Below are positions 43,589 through 54,089 of a stretch of DNA of 64,000 nt, piece by piece. Source of the stretch: Sphingomonas sp. (GTDB lineage Bacteria; Pseudomonadota; Alphaproteobacteria; Sphingomonadales; Sphingomonadaceae); contig QFPK01000007.1 in assembly GCA_003248865.1 (NCBI GenBank), positions 87,530-151,529 of the forward strand. The letters are read 5' to 3'. Both the position numbers and the translations under genes were made by a program. Within the stretch, counting starts at the first letter, position 1; every line of letters starts with the position of its first letter. The notes under the pieces were generated by a model. That model made no database searches and was not told where the DNA came from. It saw only the letters and a list, made by a program, of their open reading frames with translations.

Positions 43589-44510
43589 TTGCGCCCTCCT
43601 TGGGCGCGTGCTTGGCGCGACGGGAGGCCTGCAGCTTCGCGAAATCGTCGCCCGCATGATAGCTGGAACGCGTGAGCGGGCTGGAGGCGACCAGCAGGAA
43701 ACCCTTGGCACGGCCGATGGCGGCATAGCTGGCGAAGGCCTTGGGCTCCACATAGTCCACCACCTTCGCGTGGCGCGGCGTGGGCTGCAGATACTGGCCG
43801 ATGGTGAGGAAATCGATGTCGGCGGTGCGCATGTCGTCCATCACCTGATGCAGTTCCATGCGCTCTTCACCCAGGCCTACCATCAGGCCGGACTTGGTGA
43901 AGATGGTGGGGTCCAGCCGCTTCACCTGCTCCAGCAGGCGCAGCGAGTGATAGTAACGCGCACCGGGGCGGATCGTGGGATAAAGCCTTGGAACCGTTTC
44001 CAGATTGTGATTGTACACATCGGGGCGCGCATCCACGATGCGGGCCACCGCCTCGTTCGCCTTGTTGCGGAAATCCGGGGTCAGGATCTCGATGGTGGTG
44101 TTGGGGGCGCGCTTCCTGAGCTCAGTGATCACACGCACGAACTGGGTCGCGCCGCCGTCGGCCAGATCGTCCCGGTCCACCGAGGTGATGACGATGTGGG
44201 ACAGGCCCATTTCCCCGGCCGCTTCCGCCACATGCACGGGTTCCAACGGGTCCACCTTGTTGGGCATGCCCGTCTTCACATTGCAGAAGGCGCACGCGCG
44301 GGTGCAGGTGTCGCCCAGGATCATCACGGTGGCATGCTTCTGCTGCCAGCATTCGCCCAGATTCGGGCAGGCGGCTTCCTCGCACACCGTGTTCAGCTTC
44401 AGCCGCCGCATCAGCTGGCGGGTTTCCGCAATCGCGGCGGAGGTGGGCGCGCGCACACGCAGCCAGTCCGGCTTGCGGGCGCGAGGTGTTGCGATCGGCT
44501 GTTCGCTCAT
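43575..44510 (-). CDS. lipA: Lipoyl synthase
   Basis: Radical SAM enzyme inserting sulfur at C6 and C8 of octanoyl groups to form lipoate. The 311-residue protein has both iron-sulfur motifs: the auxiliary cluster C43-x4-C48-x5-C54 (TVCEEAACPNLGEC) and the radical SAM C69-x3-C73-x2-C76 (CTRACAFC). The C-terminal SSPLTRSSYHAGDDF with the essential Ser ligand is present. Start 44510 gives the standard N-terminus. A Coq10-like gene overlaps its 3' end. Confidence 0.96.
   Translation of the reverse strand: MSEQPIATPRARKPDWLRVRAPTSAAIAETRQLMRRLKLNTVCEEAACPNLGECWQQKHATVMILGDTCTRACAFCNVKTGMPNKVDPLEPVHVAEAAGEMGLSHIVITSVDRDDLADGGATQFVRVITELRKRAPNTTIEILTPDFRNKANEAVARIVDARPDVYNHNLETVPRLYPTIRPGARYYHSLRLLEQVKRLDPTIFTKSGLMVGLGEERMELHQVMDDMRTADIDFLTIGQYLQPTPRHAKVVDYVEPKAFASYAAIGRAKGFLLVASSPLTRSSYHAGDDFAKLQASRRAKHAPKEGAIAAA
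43595..43601 (-). promoter_or_regulatory. Ribosome binding site that fixes a TTG start
   Basis: AAGGAGG on the minus strand, a full anti-Shine-Dalgarno match, separated by 6 bases from the TTG of the Coq10-like gene. It lies inside the end of lipA, which makes a coupled downstream start likely. Confidence 0.8.
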
Positions 44511-44567
44511 CCGACCGCACATAGGCGTTTGCCCCGCATGCGGCAACGCGTGCCGCTGCATGGCTGC

Positions 44568-46931
44568 CTAAAGCGCTTGTTTCCGCAACCTCAGGGCATT
44601 GCCCACCACGCTGACGGAGGACAGCGCCATGGCGGCGGCCGCCACCACCGGCGACAGCAGGATGCCGAACTGCGGATAAAGCAGCCCCGCCGCGATCGGC
44701 ACGCCGGCCGCATTGTAGATGAAGGCGAACAGCAGATTCTGCCGGATGTTGGACATGGTGGCATGGGACAGCCGCCGTGCCCGCACGATGCCGTTCAGAT
44801 CGCCCTTCAGCAGCGTGATCCCGGCGCTTTCGATGGCGACGTCGGTGCCGGTGCCCATCGCGATACCGACATCGGCGGCCGCCAGCGCGGGGGCATCATT
44901 CACCCCGTCGCCGGCCATCGCCACAACCCGGCCCTGCTCTTTCAGCCTGGCGACCACGGCGCTCTTCTCGTCCGGCAGCACCTCTGCCTCGACCTCGTCG
45001 ATCCCCAGCGTCGCGGCGACGGCCTGCGCGGTGGTGCGGTTGTCGCCCGTCAGCATCACGATGCGGATGCCATCCGCGCGGAGCGCCTTCAGCGCCTCCG
45101 GCGTGCTGGCCTTCACCGGATCGGCGATGGCCAACACGGCGGCCGCCTGCGCGTCGATCGCCACATGGATCGCCGTTGCGCCCTGGGCTCGCAGCGCCTC
45201 GGCGGCTTCGGCGAGCGTGGAGGTGTCTATACCTTCTCCGGCCAGAAAGCGCGCGTTGCCGAGCCGGACGACATGGCCGTCCACCGTGCCGGTTACGCCC
45301 TGCCCCACGGGGGAATCGAAATCGGCGACCGGCGGCAGCGCCAGTCCGCGCGCCTTCGCCGCTTGCACCACTGCCAGCGCCAGCGGATGTTCGGAGGCCG
45401 CCTCCACCCCGGCGGCGAGGCGCAGCACTTCGGCCTCGTCGAAGCCGGGCGCGGTCTTCACCGACACCAGCGCCGGGCGGCCTTCCGTCAGCGTGCCGGT
45501 CTTGTCCACCACGAGGGTGTCGACCTTTTCCATCCGCTCCAGCGCCTCGGCGTTGCGCACCAGCACGCCCAGCTGCGCGCCGCGCCCGACACCGACCATG
45601 ATCGACATGGGCGTGGCCAGTCCCAGCGCGCAGGGACAGGCGATGATCAGCACGGCGACGGCCGCCACCAGCCCATGGGCGAAGCGCGGCTCCGGCCCCC
45701 AGATGCCCCAGGCCGCGAAGGCGATCAGCGCGATCAGGATCACCACCGGCACGAACCAGCCCGCCACCTGATCGGCGAGCCGCTGGATCGGCGCGCGGGA
45801 ACGCTGCGCATCCGCCACCATCTGCACGATGCGCGACAGCATGGTGTCAGCGCCGAGGCCCTCGGCGCGGATCACCAGCGCCCCGGTCTGGTTCAGAGTG
45901 CCGGCGATCACCTTTTCGCCGACGGCACGGCTGACCGGCATGGATTCGCCTGTGACCAGCGATTCATCGAGCGTGGAGCGGCCTTCCTCCACCACGCCGT
46001 CCACGGGGACCTTCTCTCCGGGGCGCACGCGCAGGCGGTCGCCTGCCAGCAGTTCGCCAAGCTCGACATCGGCTTCGCTGCCATCGGCAGCGATGCGGCG
46101 CGCCGTCTTCGGCGCCAGATCAAGCAACGCCTTGATCGCGCCCGAGGTCTGGTCGCGCGCGCGCAGTTCCAGCACCTGCCCCAGCAGTACCAGCACCGTG
46201 ATGACGGCCGCCGCCTCGAAATAGACGGCGACGCTGCCGTCGGCGGCGCGGAAGGTTTCGGGGAAAATGCCCGGCGCGAACAGCGCAACCGTGCTGTAGG
46301 CCCAGGCCACGCCTGTACCCATGGCGATCAGGGTGAACATGTTGAGATTGCGCGTGACCAGCGACTGCCAGCCGCGCTGGAAGAAGGGCCAGCCCGCCCA
46401 CAGCACCACCGGCGTCGCCAGCAGGAACTGCACCCAGCCCGAGATGCGGGGCGGCACCAGATGGTGCAGCGCGGGGATCAGGTGCCCGCCCATTTCCAGC
46501 AGGAACACCGGCAGCGCCAGCGCCAGTGCGATCCAGAAGCGCCGGGTCATGTCCGCCAGCTCCGGGTTGGGGCCGCTGTCTGCCGAGACCAGCAGCGGTT
46601 CCAGTGCCATGCCGCAGATGGGGCAACTGCCGGGGTGATCCTGCCGGATCTCCGGGTGCATCGGGCAGGTCCAGATCGCGCCCTTCGGCGCCTCCTGCAC
46701 GGGGGGTGTCTCAGCCAGATATTTGCCGGGATCGGCCATGAACTTCGTGCGGCAACCCGCGCTGCAGAAATGATAATCCTGGCCCGCATGGGTCGCGTGA
46801 TGCGGCGATTTCGCCGGATCGACCATCATGCCGCAGACCGGATCTTTCACCTGCGCGGCATCCACCGGTGGGGCGTGATGATGCGCATGGTCCTTGCCAT
46901 GATGCGCGCACTTATGATCCTGCCCGGCCAC
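44568..46931 (-). CDS. Heavy-metal translocating P1B-type ATPase with YHS and metal-binding domains
   Basis: A 787-residue copper or silver exporter-type pump. The first 30 residues are rich in His. A YHS domain follows (KDPVCGMMVDPAK and HFCSAGC, about residues 29-72), then a heavy-metal-binding domain WTCPMHPEIRQDHPGSCPICGMALEP (87-112) in place of the usual HMA domain. The membrane CPC is in IIACPCALGLATP, the phosphorylated Asp in VDKTGTLTEG, and the hinge is GDGVNDAPALAAADVGIAMG. It starts at GTG (46929-46931) with AGGAG 7 bases before. Copper export is likely; a partner regulator is not in the window. Confidence 0.9.
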   Translation of the reverse strand: MAGQDHKCAHHGKDHAHHHAPPVDAAQVKDPVCGMMVDPAKSPHHATHAGQDYHFCSAGCRTKFMADPGKYLAETPPVQEAPKGAIWTCPMHPEIRQDHPGSCPICGMALEPLLVSADSGPNPELADMTRRFWIALALALPVFLLEMGGHLIPALHHLVPPRISGWVQFLLATPVVLWAGWPFFQRGWQSLVTRNLNMFTLIAMGTGVAWAYSTVALFAPGIFPETFRAADGSVAVYFEAAAVITVLVLLGQVLELRARDQTSGAIKALLDLAPKTARRIAADGSEADVELGELLAGDRLRVRPGEKVPVDGVVEEGRSTLDESLVTGESMPVSRAVGEKVIAGTLNQTGALVIRAEGLGADTMLSRIVQMVADAQRSRAPIQRLADQVAGWFVPVVILIALIAFAAWGIWGPEPRFAHGLVAAVAVLIIACPCALGLATPMSIMVGVGRGAQLGVLVRNAEALERMEKVDTLVVDKTGTLTEGRPALVSVKTAPGFDEAEVLRLAAGVEAASEHPLALAVVQAAKARGLALPPVADFDSPVGQGVTGTVDGHVVRLGNARFLAGEGIDTSTLAEAAEALRAQGATAIHVAIDAQAAAVLAIADPVKASTPEALKALRADGIRIVMLTGDNRTTAQAVAATLGIDEVEAEVLPDEKSAVVARLKEQGRVVAMAGDGVNDAPALAAADVGIAMGTGTDVAIESAGITLLKGDLNGIVRARRLSHATMSNIRQNLLFAFIYNAAGVPIAAGLLYPQFGILLSPVVAAAAMALSSVSVVGNALRLRKQAL

Positions 46932-47004
46932 CCACTGTCTCCTGCCTTAGGCTGGAAAGATAGGCAGCGTGCACCGGCCGGGCAAATGCGCCCGATCAAC
47001 TATC

Positions 47005-47688
47005 TCATATGCCGTGGAAGGTCGCGAACGCCTCCAGCGGCGCGCGTTTCGCCTTGAACTGATTGGCCTTGTCCGCCTCGTCCGCGAAGCCGATGGACAT
47101 GCCGCAGAACAGCATCCGGTCATCCGGCAGGTTCAGGAACTGGCCGATGGTTTCTGGGTAGATCGCCCAGCATTCCTGCGGGCAACTGTCCAGCCCCTCC
47201 TCGCGCAGCAGCAGCATCAGCGTTTGCAGATACATGCCTAGGTCGGACCATTGCGGCGGCCCCATGCTGCGCGAAACCGAGCAGAACAGCGCCAGCGGCG
47301 CCCCAAAGAACTGGAAGTTGCGGGCAAACCACATCAGCCGCGCCATCTTGTCTTCGCGGGGGATGCCGATGCTGGCGTACATATCCTCGCCCAACTCGAA
47401 GCGATAATCGCGATAGGGGCTCGGCAACTCCCTGGGGTAGATGTCATATTCGGTCGGTTCGCCCTTGGGTGTCTGCATCACCCGCTCAGCCATCAGCGTC
47501 TTCAGCTCGTCCAGCTTGGTGCCGGCCACCACATCGACATGCCAGGGCTGAAGGTTGCCGCCGGAGGGCGCGCGCGCAGCCTTTTCGACCACGCGGCGGA
47601 TCACATCGGCGTCGACGGGCGTGGACAGGAAGCCCCGGACGGACCTGCGGCTGGCGACGGCTTCGGACACGCTGGTTGCAGATGTCAT
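47005..47688 (-). CDS. Nitroreductase-family flavoprotein
   Basis: A 227-residue FMN-dependent oxidoreductase. Flavin-binding segments are SRRSVRGFLSTPVDADVIRRVVEKAARAPSGGNLQPWHVDVV at the start and a GLDSCPQECWAIYPETI section near residue 165, then LPDDRMLFCGMSIGFAD. Family members reduce nitro compounds, quinones or enals; the substrate is unknown. It lies 73 bases upstream of the P-type ATPase on the same strand, so co-expression is possible. Confidence 0.88.
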   Translation of the reverse strand: MTSATSVSEAVASRRSVRGFLSTPVDADVIRRVVEKAARAPSGGNLQPWHVDVVAGTKLDELKTLMAERVMQTPKGEPTEYDIYPRELPSPYRDYRFELGEDMYASIGIPREDKMARLMWFARNFQFFGAPLALFCSVSRSMGPPQWSDLGMYLQTLMLLLREEGLDSCPQECWAIYPETIGQFLNLPDDRMLFCGMSIGFADEADKANQFKAKRAPLEAFATFHGI

Positions 47689-47741
47689 GGCATCATCTCC
47701 CGACGGTTGTTTGGTCGCCCCGGATTGCCTAAGGGTGAGCC

Positions 47742-48326
47742 ATGCTGTCCAGCCTCCCCAATCTGCTGACCCTCAGCCGGATTTTCGCGGTTCCGCTGTT
47801 TGTGATCCTGATGTGGAACGCCAGCTGGATGGGCTATACCGCCGCCTTCCTGCTCTACTGCCTGGCCGGCATCACCGACTATATCGACGGCTATCTGGCC
47901 CGCGCCCAGGGCACGGTTTCGAAACTGGGCGTGTTTCTGGATCCGGTGGCGGACAAGATCATGGTCGCAGCCGTGATCGTGATGCTGATCCACAATGACA
48001 ATATCATCGGCTGGCATGTGATCCCGGCGCTGGTCATCATCCTGCGTGAGATCACCGTTTCGGGCCTGCGCGAATTCCTGGCGACGGCGCGCGTCAGCCT
48101 GCCCGTCAGCCAGCTCGCCAAATGGAAGACGACGTTCCAGATGGTGTCGCTGGGCGCCCTGATCCTGGCGCCGGCCAGTGCGCACTGGTGGCCCGCCCTT
48201 CCCTCGCAGCCGGTGGGCATCGTCACGCTGTGGCTGGCCGGCGTGCTGACGCTGGTGACCGGCTGGGATTATCTGCGCATCGGACTGAAGCATATGACAT
48301 CCGAGGCGCCCGGCACCCTGCCATGA
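47742..48326 (+). CDS. pgsA: CDP-diacylglycerol-glycerol-3-phosphate 3-phosphatidyltransferase
   Basis: Makes phosphatidylglycerophosphate in the inner membrane. The 194-residue protein opens MLSSLPNLLTLSRIFAVPLF and carries the CDP-alcohol phosphotransferase signature D-G-x2-A-R-x8-G-x3-D-x3-D in DYIDGYLARAQGTVSKLGVFLDPVADK. Several transmembrane helices follow. The stop overlaps moaD as ATGA. Confidence 0.93.
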   Translation: MLSSLPNLLTLSRIFAVPLFVILMWNASWMGYTAAFLLYCLAGITDYIDGYLARAQGTVSKLGVFLDPVADKIMVAAVIVMLIHNDNIIGWHVIPALVIILREITVSGLREFLATARVSLPVSQLAKWKTTFQMVSLGALILAPASAHWWPALPSQPVGIVTLWLAGVLTLVTGWDYLRIGLKHMTSEAPGTLP

Positions 48327-48577
48327 ACGTGAAGCTGGTCTATTTCGCCTGGGTGCGGGAAAAGATCGGCCTGCAGGGCGAGGAACTGCCGCTGGCGATG
48401 ACCCTGCCTGTGGGAGAGCTCGTCAAGAAACTGCGGGATCGGTCGAACGGCCATGCGCTGGCCCTTGCGGACCTGTCGCGGTTGCGCGCTGCCGTGAACC
48501 AGCAGCATGTCGGCTGGGAGGCGCTAGTCGCCCCCGGGGACGAACTGGCGCTGTTCCCACCGGTCACGGGCGGATGA
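48323..48577 (+). CDS. moaD: Molybdopterin synthase sulfur carrier subunit
   Basis: An 84-residue ubiquitin-like protein that donates sulfur to precursor Z in molybdenum cofactor synthesis. It opens MNVKLVYFAWVREKIG and ends DELALFPPVTGG, the terminal Gly-Gly that is thiocarboxylated. Coupled to pgsA upstream and moaE downstream by 4-base overlaps. Confidence 0.93.
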   Translation: MNVKLVYFAWVREKIGLQGEELPLAMTLPVGELVKKLRDRSNGHALALADLSRLRAAVNQQHVGWEALVAPGDELALFPPVTGG

Positions 48578-48999
48578 GCCTGTTCGAGGTTCGGGTGCAG
48601 GCCGGGCCGTTCGACATCGGGGCCGAACAGGCGCGGCTGTCGGCACTCGGCCCGGATGTAGGCGCCATCGTCAGCTTCACCGGCCAGGTGCGGGATGCAG
48701 CGCTGGAGCTGGAGCATTACCCCGGCATGGCCGAACGTGAGATCGCAGCGCTGCTGGAAGGCGCCCGCAGCCGCTGGCCGCTGCTGGGCGCCATCGTCGT
48801 GCATCGCCACGGCCGGCTGGCGGTGGGCGACGCCATCGTCTTGGTGCTGACAGCCAGCAGCCATCGGCAGGCCGCGTTCGAGGCCGCCAGCTATCTGATG
48901 GACTGGCTGAAGACCCGCGCGCCCTTCTGGAAGAAGGAGGCGGGCGGCTGGGTGGAGGCGCGCGACAGCGACGAGCAGGCGGCCACGCGCTGGATGTAA
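48574..48999 (+). CDS. moaE: Molybdopterin synthase catalytic subunit
   Basis: A 141-residue protein joining MoaD to convert precursor Z to molybdopterin. Motifs are GAIVSFTGQVRD, LELEHYPGMAEREIAALLEGA, VVHRHGRLAVGDAIV and the lysine-containing LKTRAPFWKKE. It ends a tightly coupled pgsA-moaD-moaE unit. A 67-base gap separates it from convergent metG. Confidence 0.94.
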   Translation: MSLFEVRVQAGPFDIGAEQARLSALGPDVGAIVSFTGQVRDAALELEHYPGMAEREIAALLEGARSRWPLLGAIVVHRHGRLAVGDAIVLVLTASSHRQAAFEAASYLMDWLKTRAPFWKKEAGGWVEARDSDEQAATRWM

Positions 49000-49066
49000 G
49001 CGGTCGTGGCTCGAACGAAACGACTAAACTATCTCACTCCGACTACTTGCGAGCCAGAGACAGCAA

Positions 49067-50596
49067 TCAATCCTCCACCGGCTCCACCCAGCGTGGGAAA
49101 ACCCCTTCGGGTGCGGGCAGCGGCGTACCCGATACTAGCGTTGCCTCGAATGAATCGAAGTTACGGGCCTCACCCGCAATCGACAGTTGATCCAGCAATT
49201 TGGCGGCACTCTCCGGCATGGCAGGCTGCACCAGCAGCGCAATCCGGCGAATGCATTCAGCTGCATGGTACAGCACCACATCCGCACGCGCCGGGTCCGT
49301 CTTGCGCAGCGTCCAGGGCGCCATTTCGTTCAGATAGCCGTTCACGGCCCCCACCCGAGCCCAGATCGCATCCAGTGCCACATCCGGCCGCACATCGGCA
49401 TGCGCCGCGCGAGCCTCTATCAGCATGCCCGACACCTCCGCCAGCAGCGCGGTATCGGCCTCGGTCGCAGGCCCGTCCGGCGGCACGGCATTGCCGCAGT
49501 TCTTGGCGATCATGCTCAGCGTGCGCTGCGCCAGATTGCCCAGGTCATTGGCCAGATCGGCATTGATTCGCCGCCCGATGGCTTCATGGCTCCATTCGCC
49601 ATCCTGCCCGAACTGGATCGCCCGCAGCAGATAGTAACGCAGCGGATCCACCCCGAAGGTGTCCGCCAGCCCGAACGGTTCCACCACATTGCCCAGAGAC
49701 TTGGACATCTTCTCGCCCCGGCTCAGCACGAAGCCATGGCCGAACACCTTCTTCGGCAAGGGCAGACCGGCCGACATCAGGAAGGCCGGCCAGTAGATCG
49801 CATGGAAACGCACCACATCCTTGCCGATCACATGCAGGTCGGCAGGCCAGCGCTTCTCCCACCCGGCGGCGGGCCAGCCCGAGGGCGTCAGATAATTGGT
49901 CAGCGCGTCCAGCCACACATACATCACATGGCCGGGGGAATCGGGTACCGGCACGCCCCAGTCAAAGCTGGTGCGGCTGATCGAAAGATCTTTCAATCCT
50001 CTCTCAACAAATGCCCGCATCTCATTCAGACGATTGGATGGCTGTACGAAATCCGGCTGCTCCGCATACAGCTTCAGCAGCGGCTCCTGAAAGCGGGAGA
50101 GGCGGAAGAACCAGCTTTCCTCGACCGTCCATGCCACTTCCGTCCCCGTCGGCGCCAGCTTCGTGCCGTCGTCCGCGGTCGAAAGCTCGTCCTCGTCATA
50201 ATAGGCCTCGTCCCGCACCGAGTACCAACCCTCATAGCGGTCCAGATAGATGTCGCCCGCCTCCACCAGCTTCGCCCACAACGCCTGCACCACGGCCTTG
50301 TGGTCCGGATCGGTGGTGCGGATGAAGCGGTCACGGCTGATGTTCAGCCGGTCGCACATCGCCACGAAATGCTGCACCATTCCGTCCACGAAGGCCTTGG
50401 GCTCCACGCCTTCCTTGCGCGCGGCCTGGGCGATCTTCAGCCCATGCTCGTCCGTCCCCGTCATGAAATAGGTGTCGCGCCCGTCCAGCCGCGCGAAGCG
50501 CGCCAGCCAGTCGGTCGCGATCACCTCATAGGCATGGCCGATGTGCGGCCGCCCATTGGGGTAGGAAATGGCGGTGGTAACGAAATAGCGGCTCAT
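49067..50596 (-). CDS. metG: Methionyl-tRNA synthetase
   Basis: Charges initiator and elongator tRNA with methionine. The 509-residue chain is the short form without the C-terminal tRNA-binding dimerisation domain. The class I motifs are GRPHIGHAYE (HIGH at residues 18-21) and GEKMSKSLGN (KMSKS). The zinc knuckle Cys pairs are absent in the insert, as in the knuckle-less form. It overlaps holB as ATGA. Confidence 0.95.
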   Translation of the reverse strand: MSRYFVTTAISYPNGRPHIGHAYEVIATDWLARFARLDGRDTYFMTGTDEHGLKIAQAARKEGVEPKAFVDGMVQHFVAMCDRLNISRDRFIRTTDPDHKAVVQALWAKLVEAGDIYLDRYEGWYSVRDEAYYDEDELSTADDGTKLAPTGTEVAWTVEESWFFRLSRFQEPLLKLYAEQPDFVQPSNRLNEMRAFVERGLKDLSISRTSFDWGVPVPDSPGHVMYVWLDALTNYLTPSGWPAAGWEKRWPADLHVIGKDVVRFHAIYWPAFLMSAGLPLPKKVFGHGFVLSRGEKMSKSLGNVVEPFGLADTFGVDPLRYYLLRAIQFGQDGEWSHEAIGRRINADLANDLGNLAQRTLSMIAKNCGNAVPPDGPATEADTALLAEVSGMLIEARAAHADVRPDVALDAIWARVGAVNGYLNEMAPWTLRKTDPARADVVLYHAAECIRRIALLVQPAMPESAAKLLDQLSIAGEARNFDSFEATLVSGTPLPAPEGVFPRWVEPVED

Positions 50597-51525
50597 CTCT
50601 TGTCCTGAACACGCCCTGCCCGGGCGACAATATCGGCCAGCGCCATTGCCACCTGAGCCCTGTCATAGGCAAGGCGCACGGCATCGCGCGCCAAGCTGTC
50701 GGCTTCGGAATAGAGGTCCAACAGGCGCGGATCGGGGTTCGAGCGCGCCGCCAGCGCCAGCCGCTGTGGCACCAGCGCCAGCAAGGCTTGCAGCTTCGGC
50801 GCCGCCGCCTGCGGCTGCACACTCCGCGCCAGAGACGTCGCGTCGCCCCCGGCCGCGATCCGGTCCAGAGACTTCGAAAGCCCGGCCACATCGGTCCCTG
50901 CCAGCGCCGTCACCGCCCCCGGCGCACCACGCGCCAGCGCCACCATCGAATCCAGCTCGCCCGCGCTAAAGCCGTTCTCGCCCTCGTCCAGCACCCGCCG
51001 CACCTCGGAATCACTCAGCGGAAACAGCCGCAGCATCCGGCAGCGCGACCGGATCGTGGGCAGCAGCCGCGCGGGCGCATGGCTCACCAGCAGATAGACC
51101 GTCTTCTGCCGTGGTTCCTCAAGTTCCTTCAGGAAGGCATTGGCTGTATTCAGATTCATGTCATCGATGGAATCGACGATCAGCGTCCTCCAGCCTGCGA
51201 TCGCCGGATAGCTGTGCAGGAAATCCGCCATCTCCCGCACCTGATCCACCACGATGGACTCGGTGGCGGCGCCTTTCCCTTCGGTGGGCGGCGCCAGAAT
51301 CCGGTGATCGGGGTGCGATCCCGCCGCGACCAGCTGCGCCGCCGGATCGTCGGCCGGGGTCTCGCCCGGCCCGGCGCCACCGCTCAGCAGCTTCAGCGCC
51401 GCCCAGTCGGCAAAGGCGCGCTTGCCGATTCCGCGCGGCCCCGCCAGCAGCCAGGCATGGTGCAGCCGCCCGTTGCCCAGGGCTTCCAGGAACATCTCGC
51501 GGGGCTGGGTATGGCCGATCAGCAT
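50593..51525 (-). CDS. holB: DNA polymerase III delta-prime subunit
   Basis: Clamp-loader subunit of 310 residues. It opens MLIGHTQPREMFLEALGNGRLHHAWLLAGPRGIGKRA, a modified Walker A as expected for delta-prime. Later motifs are LIVDSIDDMNLNTANAFLKELEEP and TIRSRCR (SRC motif). A TTG start 12 codons upstream is possible but adds a non-conserved leader. The gene is translationally coupled to metG. The next region upstream is a riboswitch on the opposite strand. Confidence 0.93.
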   Translation of the reverse strand: MLIGHTQPREMFLEALGNGRLHHAWLLAGPRGIGKRAFADWAALKLLSGGAGPGETPADDPAAQLVAAGSHPDHRILAPPTEGKGAATESIVVDQVREMADFLHSYPAIAGWRTLIVDSIDDMNLNTANAFLKELEEPRQKTVYLLVSHAPARLLPTIRSRCRMLRLFPLSDSEVRRVLDEGENGFSAGELDSMVALARGAPGAVTALAGTDVAGLSKSLDRIAAGGDATSLARSVQPQAAAPKLQALLALVPQRLALAARSNPDPRLLDLYSEADSLARDAVRLAYDRAQVAMALADIVARAGRVQDKR

Positions 51526-51601
51526 CGCGCCTGCCGTCGCATCCCGCCGCCCGTTTGCCAAGCCGGTGAATGCGGGTTACACCATCAACCATCCCCGGGG
51601 G

Positions 51602-51687
51602 GCCGCTGACGCGCGGCTGAGAGGGAGGCTGCAGCCTCCGACCCGCTGAACCTGATCCGGCTCACACCGGCGGAGGGAGGGAGCGGC
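51602..51687 (+). promoter_or_regulatory. Thiamine pyrophosphate (TPP) riboswitch
   Basis: THI element upstream of thiC. The conserved words are present in order: GCTGAGAG (51616-51623), ACCCGCTGAACCTGATC, then ACCGGCGGAGGGA near 51666-51678. P1 is closed by GCCGCT (51602-51607) and AGCGGC (51682-51687). TPP binding would reduce thiC expression. The expression platform lies in the 46 bases before the start; the ribosome site is TGGAGGAACG. Confidence 0.93.
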
Positions 51688-51733
51688 TAGAGAGAGTGGC
51701 CCGCCTTCCATCCGAATCTCTGGAGGAACGCAC

Positions 51734-53574
<1,841 letters not shown>

Positions 53575-53596
<22 letters not shown>

Positions 53597-54021
53597 GCGG
53601 ACGGCCCGCCGGGAGACCATCCCGGCGGGGCCAGCTCGAACCCCTCGAACCGGAACCCGGGCGCGACCACGCAGGTCACCAGCGCCCAGCCGTCACCTGC
53701 CTCTGCAGCCTGCCAGTGCCCGGCGGGCACGACCAACTGCGGTGTCTCGCCCGCCATCACGTTCGGGCCTAACCGCTGCATCAGTACACCGCCCTCCCCT
53801 TCGATGTGCAGCGTGAGCCCGTGCCCGGCGCGCCAACACCAGATCTCGTCGGCATCCACGCGGTGCCAGTGCGATCTCTCCCCGGCCTTCAGCAGGAAAT
53901 GGATCGCCGTGCAGGCGGCGCGCTCACCCGCTGCCGCCGGGCTGCGCCAGGTCTCCCGATACCAGCCGCCTTCCGGGTGCGGCTGCAGCGCAAGGGTCTC
54001 GATCAGCGCCTCCGGCGTCAT
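53575..54021 (-). CDS. Cupin protein of the DUF985 family
   Basis: A 148-residue small beta-barrel protein. Family motifs are LALQPHPEGGWYRETWRS near the N-terminus and FLLKAGERSHWHRVDADEIW with the metal-type His cluster, then QLVVPAGHWQAAEA. Function of the family is unclear; some relate to sugar epimerase-like cupins. Start 54021 has GGAGGAG 9 bases upstream, better than the ATG six codons earlier. Confidence 0.85.
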
Positions 54022-54089
54022 GCTGGCTTGCTCCTCCATCGCCCAGGTCCTAATCTCTGCGGGCTTGGGGGTGGAAGGGGCAAATCAGA

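Noticed and set aside
43608..47057. Very long plus-strand open frame across lipA and the P-type ATPase
   Set aside because: Same antisense artefact: it spans two real genes and their gap, has no domain and no ribosome site.
51526..51561. Upstream TTG start for holB
   Set aside because: It adds 12 non-conserved residues without a better ribosome site; the ATG at 51525 gives the normal beginning of the family.
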